A stretch of DNA of 9,656 nucleotides from Pirellulales bacterium. GTDB taxonomy: Bacteria > Planctomycetota > Planctomycetia > Pirellulales > JAICIG01. The stretch covers positions 1 through 9,656 of the forward strand of contig JAICIG010000305.1 in NCBI GenBank assembly GCA_025924495.1, written 5' to 3'. Both the position numbers and the translations under genes were made by a program. The notes beneath the pieces were generated by a model. It searched no databases. It was not told the origin of the DNA and saw only the letters and a list, made by a program, of their open reading frames with translations. This document shows, piece by piece, positions 6,890-9,656 of the stretch (positions are counted from its first letter, which is position 1; every line of letters starts with the position of its first letter).

Positions 6890-7035
6890 CACTGCGGCGC
6901 TCGCTTGCAATTTCGTTAGAATCGGCAAGCTCGCTTGGCGAGCGGTAACGCGGCCAAATACAGGCTAGCAACGGGGATTAAGTATTTCCCGATCCCCAGC
7001 GGGCCGTAATTCAGTGGCCAGCTTTTCTTCCTGTC

Positions 7036-7266
7036 TGCCACCAAGCTTTAGCTGGTGGTATTCGAGCAAGAACATTTGTTGTCTTCAGTCGGCTTCAGCC
7101 GACTTGTGCAGGCCTTCAGGCGTTGGCCATCGGCATGCCATTATCGTCATCTCGTGGAAGACATGACTCGACATGGACTGCGCCCTCTTCAAGTGGACGC
7201 CGGCTAAAGCCGGCTGCACGACGGTTCATGAATGGCTCTCTTACCACCAGCTAAAGCTGTGTGGCA
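7036..7266. repeat. Symmetric paired-hairpin element (REPIN- or MITE-like)
   Basis: The outer arms at 7036-7060 and 7242-7266 are inverted copies that match at 23 of 25 positions. Each is itself a hairpin around TTTA/TAAA with CCACC/GGTGG flanks. The inner hairpins are GTCGGC-TTCA-GCCGAC at 7088-7103 and GCCGGC-TAAA-GCCGGC at 7199-7214, also inverted to one another. The gap between outer and inner unit is 27 bases on both sides although its sequence has diverged. The element thus reads A-B-centre-B'-A'. This is the arrangement of paired REP sequences moved by REP-associated tyrosine transposases, or of a small non-autonomous inverted-repeat element. No transposase is nearby. Confidence 0.65.
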
Positions 7267-7431
7267 AGCATGCCAGTGCAGATCCGCTCGCTCATCGTTA
7301 TATCTCTTTGCCGGTCGCCTTTGCGCACCAAGGGACAAATAAGTCCCTATGCACAACTGCTCGAAACTCCGGTAGAGAATCATCTAGCGGCGATTTTTCC
7401 GCAGTTTCGGAGGTTATTTAACCCTCGATCC

Positions 7432-8379
7432 CTACTTTCCGCTCTTCCCTGCCGGGAAGACGTGGCCAACGGCCTCCATCGGCGCCGTGTAGACCGAAGT
7501 GCGGGCGGTGACGTACAGCGTCTTGCGGTCCTTGCCGCCGAAGGTCACGTTGGCCGGCTGCTCGGGAAAAGCGATGATACCGAGCGCCTTGCCGTGCGGA
7601 TCGAATACCTGCAGGCCCAGGCCTGAGGTGATGTAGAGATTGCCCTTCGTGTCGATGGTCAGCCCGTCGCCGCCGGTCCCGTGCTTCCCTTCGGGCTGCT
7701 TCAATTGGCAGAAGACGCGGCCTTCGCCAAGCTTGCCGTGGCCCTCGACCGGGTACGCCATCATTTCTTCTTGCATGCTAGGCACGACGTAGAGCGTTTT
7801 TTCGTCGGGCGAGAGGATTACGCCGTTGGGCGCCTTGAGGTCGTCGATCAGGCGGCTGACCTTGCCGTCAGTCGCAATGTAGTAAACCGCCGTCACTCCT
7901 TGGGGCAAAGGCTGGGGCGCACCGAAATGCGGGTCGGTAAAATAGACGCCTCCGGTGCGGTCGACGACCAGGTCGTTCGGTGCGTTGAATTGCTTGCCTT
8001 GGTAATTGTCGGCCAACACTCGCACTGTCTTGCCGTCGCGAGCCACCGCCGTCACGCGGCCTGCCATCTCGCAGCAGACCAGTTCGCCGGCGGCATTGAA
8101 CATCGTGCCGTTGGTGCGGTTCGACGGCTCGCGAAAGATGGAAAGCTTGCCCGCGGCGTCGATCTTGTGAATGCGCTCGTTGGGAATGTCACTGAAGTAG
8201 ACGTTCCCCTCCGCATCGGCCGCCGGGCCTTCCGTGAATTTGAAGCCGCTATGCAACTTGACGATTTCGCCGGTCGGGCCAATGTGCGGGATTTTTTCTG
8301 ACGACGGCTCCGCAGCCAGCTCGTCGCCGCGAACGCCAGAGCCGTTATCGCCGCCGCCCCACAGACCTTGCGCATCCAC
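7432..8379 (-). CDS. SMP-30/gluconolactonase/LRE family propeller, 5' frame disrupted
   Basis: The uninterrupted frame gives 315 codons from a GTG at 8379, but only residues about 22-315 look authentic. That part is a six-bladed SMP-30-type propeller with the expected metal-site regions: Glu50 in GFKFTEGPA, Asn185 in APNGVILSPD, and Asp238 in GGDGLTID. FNAPNDLVVDRTGGVYFTDP (131-150) is also highly typical. Family members hydrolyse lactones such as gluconolactone, and many planctomycete relatives are exported. The first 20 residues (VDAQGLWGGGDNGSGVRGDE) resemble no signal or domain, whereas the frame beginning two bases earlier encodes a clear signal peptide. The natural protein probably starts at 8381 and changes frame by -1 near 8320 or at the A-run 8297-8292. 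The methyltransferase gene lies 161 bases upstream on the same strand. Family call firm, and the activity of this copy depends on the frameshift. Confidence 0.88.
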   Translation of the reverse strand: MDAQGLWGGGDNGSGVRGDELAAEPSSEKIPHIGPTGEIVKLHSGFKFTEGPAADAEGNVYFSDIPNERIHKIDAAGKLSIFREPSNRTNGTMFNAAGELVCCEMAGRVTAVARDGKTVRVLADNYQGKQFNAPNDLVVDRTGGVYFTDPHFGAPQPLPQGVTAVYYIATDGKVSRLIDDLKAPNGVILSPDEKTLYVVPSMQEEMMAYPVEGHGKLGEGRVFCQLKQPEGKHGTGGDGLTIDTKGNLYITSGLGLQVFDPHGKALGIIAFPEQPANVTFGGKDRKTLYVTARTSVYTAPMEAVGHVFPAGKSGK

Positions 8380-8381
8380 AT
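8292..8381 (-). other. Signal-peptide segment of the SMP-30 gene in another frame
   Basis: From the ATG at 8381-8379 the translation begins MWMRKVCGAAAITALAFAAT, a textbook signal peptide with basic start and hydrophobic core. A strong GGAGGA (8394-8389) lies seven bases before this ATG. The frame then degrades into SWLRSRRQKK, ending at a run of six A (8297-8292), while the -1 frame reads LAAEPSSEKIPHIGP into the propeller. Adding one base after codon 21 would join FAATS to LAAEPSS and create a good cleavage region. Confidence 0.7.
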
Positions 8382-8388
8382 CGTTGTA

Positions 8389-8394
8389 TCCTCC
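8389..8394 (-). promoter_or_regulatory. Ribosome binding site of the SMP-30 gene
   Basis: GGAGGA on the minus strand with a seven-base spacer fits the ATG at 8381 best. The GTG at 8379, used by the uninterrupted frame, is two bases farther. This site supports translation starting in the signal-peptide frame. Confidence 0.65.
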
Positions 8395-8483
8395 GAGATT
8401 GTTATTCCGCCAGGTTGCATCAGTTCGCTGCGAGCTGCCTCGCGAGACCGCGAGACCAGGACTGCTTGCGCAATCAAAGTAGC

Positions 8484-8524
8484 CTGGGCGCCTGAAGGCC
8501 GCAACCAGTGCGCGGCCAGCCCAG
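8484..8524 (-). terminator. Inverted repeat after the methyltransferase gene
   Basis: CTGGGC (8484-8489) pairs with GCCCAG (8519-8524), and inside it GGCCGC (8497-8502) pairs with GCGGCC (8512-8517). It lies 19 bases beyond the methyltransferase stop. No T-run follows on the minus strand, so it may be a weak or factor-assisted terminator, or only a GC-rich inverted repeat. Confidence 0.3.
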
Positions 8525-8542
8525 CTTCAAACGAACGCAAGA

Positions 8543-9355
8543 TCAATTGTGCTGCCGAACAATTAAGAAGTCCTGATCGCAGGAAAAGCGAAATCCGCCT
8601 GCGGGCTGGGCAAAATGTTTGCGAAGATATTGCGCGACCTCCGGCCGCGGCGGCGCAGGCAGTGCGCCTGCCGTCATAGGTTCAGTCGGGCGGCAGAGCG
8701 GCAGCAGGTTGAGCATGAACTCGGCGATCAGGCCGGCGGTAGCGAGTTCTGCCGTCTCGATGGTCGCGGGGATCGTTTCCAGTTCCACTTCGTATCGATC
8801 CCCCGCGGCGTCGCGGAAAGCGGCGGCAAGCTCGGCGAGATTGAACCGCCGCCCATAAAAGTGGTTCAGCATTCGCATGCAGTCGGACTGGTGGTTCTGA
8901 ATGACAACCGCCAGCGCTCCTTGCGGCGAGAGCCACGACGCCAATCTCGTCAACGTCGGCAGCCAGTCAGACTGATCGAGGTAATAAAAGACGTGCGAGC
9001 AGAGCACCAGGTCGCCGGCGGCTGCGGGTCGCGCCGCCAGAATTCCATCCGCCAGAATTTCGGCCGAAGAGCAGACCCGCCGAAGTTCGTCGCGCAAGTG
9101 CGGATTCGGTTCGATGGCAATCGTGCGCTCGAAATAGTCGATGAACCACGCCGTGACCTTTCCGTTGCCGGCCCCTGCATCAATGAACGACCGGCGAGCG
9201 GGCAAGGCTTCGACCAGGCGAACCAGTCGCTTGCGAGCATGTTCCTTCTGGTCGGTGTGATCGAGAAAGGTTTGAAATGCCGTGCGATACGTTTCGCCCT
9301 GTGAATCGAAAATCTCGATGAGCTCTTCGGCAGGGGATACTGGCAGCGAGTTCAT
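8543..9355 (-). CDS. Class I SAM-dependent methyltransferase
   Basis: The product is 270 residues from the ATG at 9355, which has GGAG seven bases upstream. The longer frame from 9412 lacks such a site and adds an Arg/Gln-rich stretch. The SAM-binding Rossmann fold is evident. Motif I is FIDAGAGNGKVT (57-68). IAIEPN (79-84) has the acidic residue Glu82 at the end of strand 2. DLVLCSHVFYYL (115-126) corresponds to motif IV with the following helix. LSPQGALAVVIQNH (142-155) is the motif VI region. The C-terminal third (HFYGRRFNLAELAAAF onward, with LIAEFMLNLLPL) likely forms the substrate pocket. The layout recalls small-molecule N-methyltransferases of the Methyltransf_12/23 type rather than rRNA or DNA enzymes, but the substrate cannot be read from sequence. 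No signal peptide, so it is cytoplasmic. Confidence 0.88.
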   Translation of the reverse strand: MNSLPVSPAEELIEIFDSQGETYRTAFQTFLDHTDQKEHARKRLVRLVEALPARRSFIDAGAGNGKVTAWFIDYFERTIAIEPNPHLRDELRRVCSSAEILADGILAARPAAAGDLVLCSHVFYYLDQSDWLPTLTRLASWLSPQGALAVVIQNHQSDCMRMLNHFYGRRFNLAELAAAFRDAAGDRYEVELETIPATIETAELATAGLIAEFMLNLLPLCRPTEPMTAGALPAPPRPEVAQYLRKHFAQPAGGFRFSCDQDFLIVRQHN

Positions 9356-9656
9356 TTCTCGTCTCCATGCAGCGCTTCGGACGTCTTGCCGTCGCTGGGA
9401 CCGTTTTTGCATCGACGCTCGCGATCGATAACCTCGTCGGCCTGCCGACTGCAGCGAATTAACTGGCTCAAGGGGCGTTAGTCGCCCCCATCGGGGCGTA
9501 CGCGCCTATTGAATCGTAGCTCACGAAAAAGCTCGGCGCTCGGAGTTAACGGGCCAGCGAACCGATTCGACTGCCCTACCACAGCCTAGAGCTTGGCGGC
9601 TGGTCGAGCAGCCGTCAACGTGGATTGCGAAACAATACGCCGACGCTCGCTCTGAA
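9356..9656. other. Spacer upstream of the methyltransferase gene
   Basis: I see no gene in these 301 bases on either strand. The only structure is the hairpin pair at 9472-9506. A minus-strand frame entering from the right edge stops near 9530 and shows no recognisable pattern. The methyltransferase promoter should lie here but I found no convincing pair of boxes. Confidence 0.55.
9472..9506. repeat. Two tandem GC-rich hairpins
   Basis: GGGGCG-TTAGT-CGCCCC (9472-9488) is followed by GGCG-TACG-CGCC (9495-9506). Both units begin with the direct repeat GGGGCGT (9472-9478 and 9493-9499). No T-run follows on either strand. They resemble the short dispersed hairpin repeats of planctomycete spacers, but copy number cannot be judged from one window. 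Confidence 0.45.

Larger units (their letters stand above)
6683..7431. other. Long spacer between the kinase and SMP-30 genes
   Basis: No gene is called in these 749 bases. They contain a candidate kinase promoter (6861-6889) and a 6-base hairpin GCTCGC/GCGAGC with loop TTG at 6929-6943. A second hairpin pairs GGGGAT (6973-6978) with ATCCCC (6992-6997). The symmetric element at 7036-7266 follows. The 165 bases between that element and the SMP-30 stop codon show no terminator or frame I can support. The plus-strand frames at 7173-7421 and 7261-7626 run through the repeats and have no domain. Confidence 0.6.

Noticed and set aside
7681..8301. 206-codon plus-strand frame opposite the SMP-30 gene
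   Set aside because: Shadow of the propeller gene, with no recognisable domain and no ribosome site.
8442..8457. Tandem 8-base duplication GCGAGACC x2 upstream of the SMP-30 gene
   Set aside because: Only two copies of a short GC-rich unit, which is weak evidence for a regulatory site.
1..9656. Search for CRISPR arrays, toxin-antitoxin pairs, phage or defence modules
   Set aside because: No regularly spaced repeats, no recognisable nuclease, integrase or toxin genes, and no gene cluster with shared orientation and tight spacing.

Overview
The window looks like a stretch of planctomycete (probably Pirellulales-type) chromosome. This is inferred, not proven. The evidence is the GC-rich coding style, the mostly single genes separated by long spacers, three exported or membrane proteins built on beta-propellers or a bacterial Ser/Thr kinase, and short hairpin repeats in the spacers. 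I see no phage, CRISPR or plasmid signature.

Layout. 1-665 (-): start of an exported PQQ-type beta-propeller protein that runs off the left edge. 666-1265: a long spacer between divergent genes, holding an 8-mer palindrome cluster (863-891) and a 5' fragment of an IS5-type transposase gene (931-1098, -). 1266-3881 (+): a large exported protein with an all-helical front half and a C-terminal WD40 propeller, the only clear gene on the plus strand. 3882-4311: spacer with a short coding-like tract on the minus strand that has no start codon. 4312-4599 (-): small protein of unknown function. 4910-4982 (-): tRNA-Glu(CTC), with a candidate promoter upstream and a good intrinsic terminator downstream. 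5114-6682 (-): Ser/Thr protein kinase with one membrane segment and a tail of helical repeats. 6683-7431: spacer with a symmetric 231-bp paired-hairpin element (7036-7266). 7432-8381 (-): exported SMP-30/gluconolactonase-type propeller whose signal peptide lies in a different frame from its body. 8543-9355 (-): class I SAM-dependent methyltransferase. 9356-9656: spacer with two tandem GC-rich hairpins.

The genes do not form an obvious operon or pathway. The PQQ, WD40 and SMP-30 proteins all appear to be exported propellers, and the kinase is a membrane sensor type common in planctomycetes, but nothing in the sequence ties them together. The points most worth a second look are the apparent -1 frameshift at the 5' end of the SMP-30 gene and the symmetric hairpin element. 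Next come the truncated IS5 gene beside the WD40 gene and the start-less coding tract at 3982-4128. I found no convincing evidence of a new multi-gene system.
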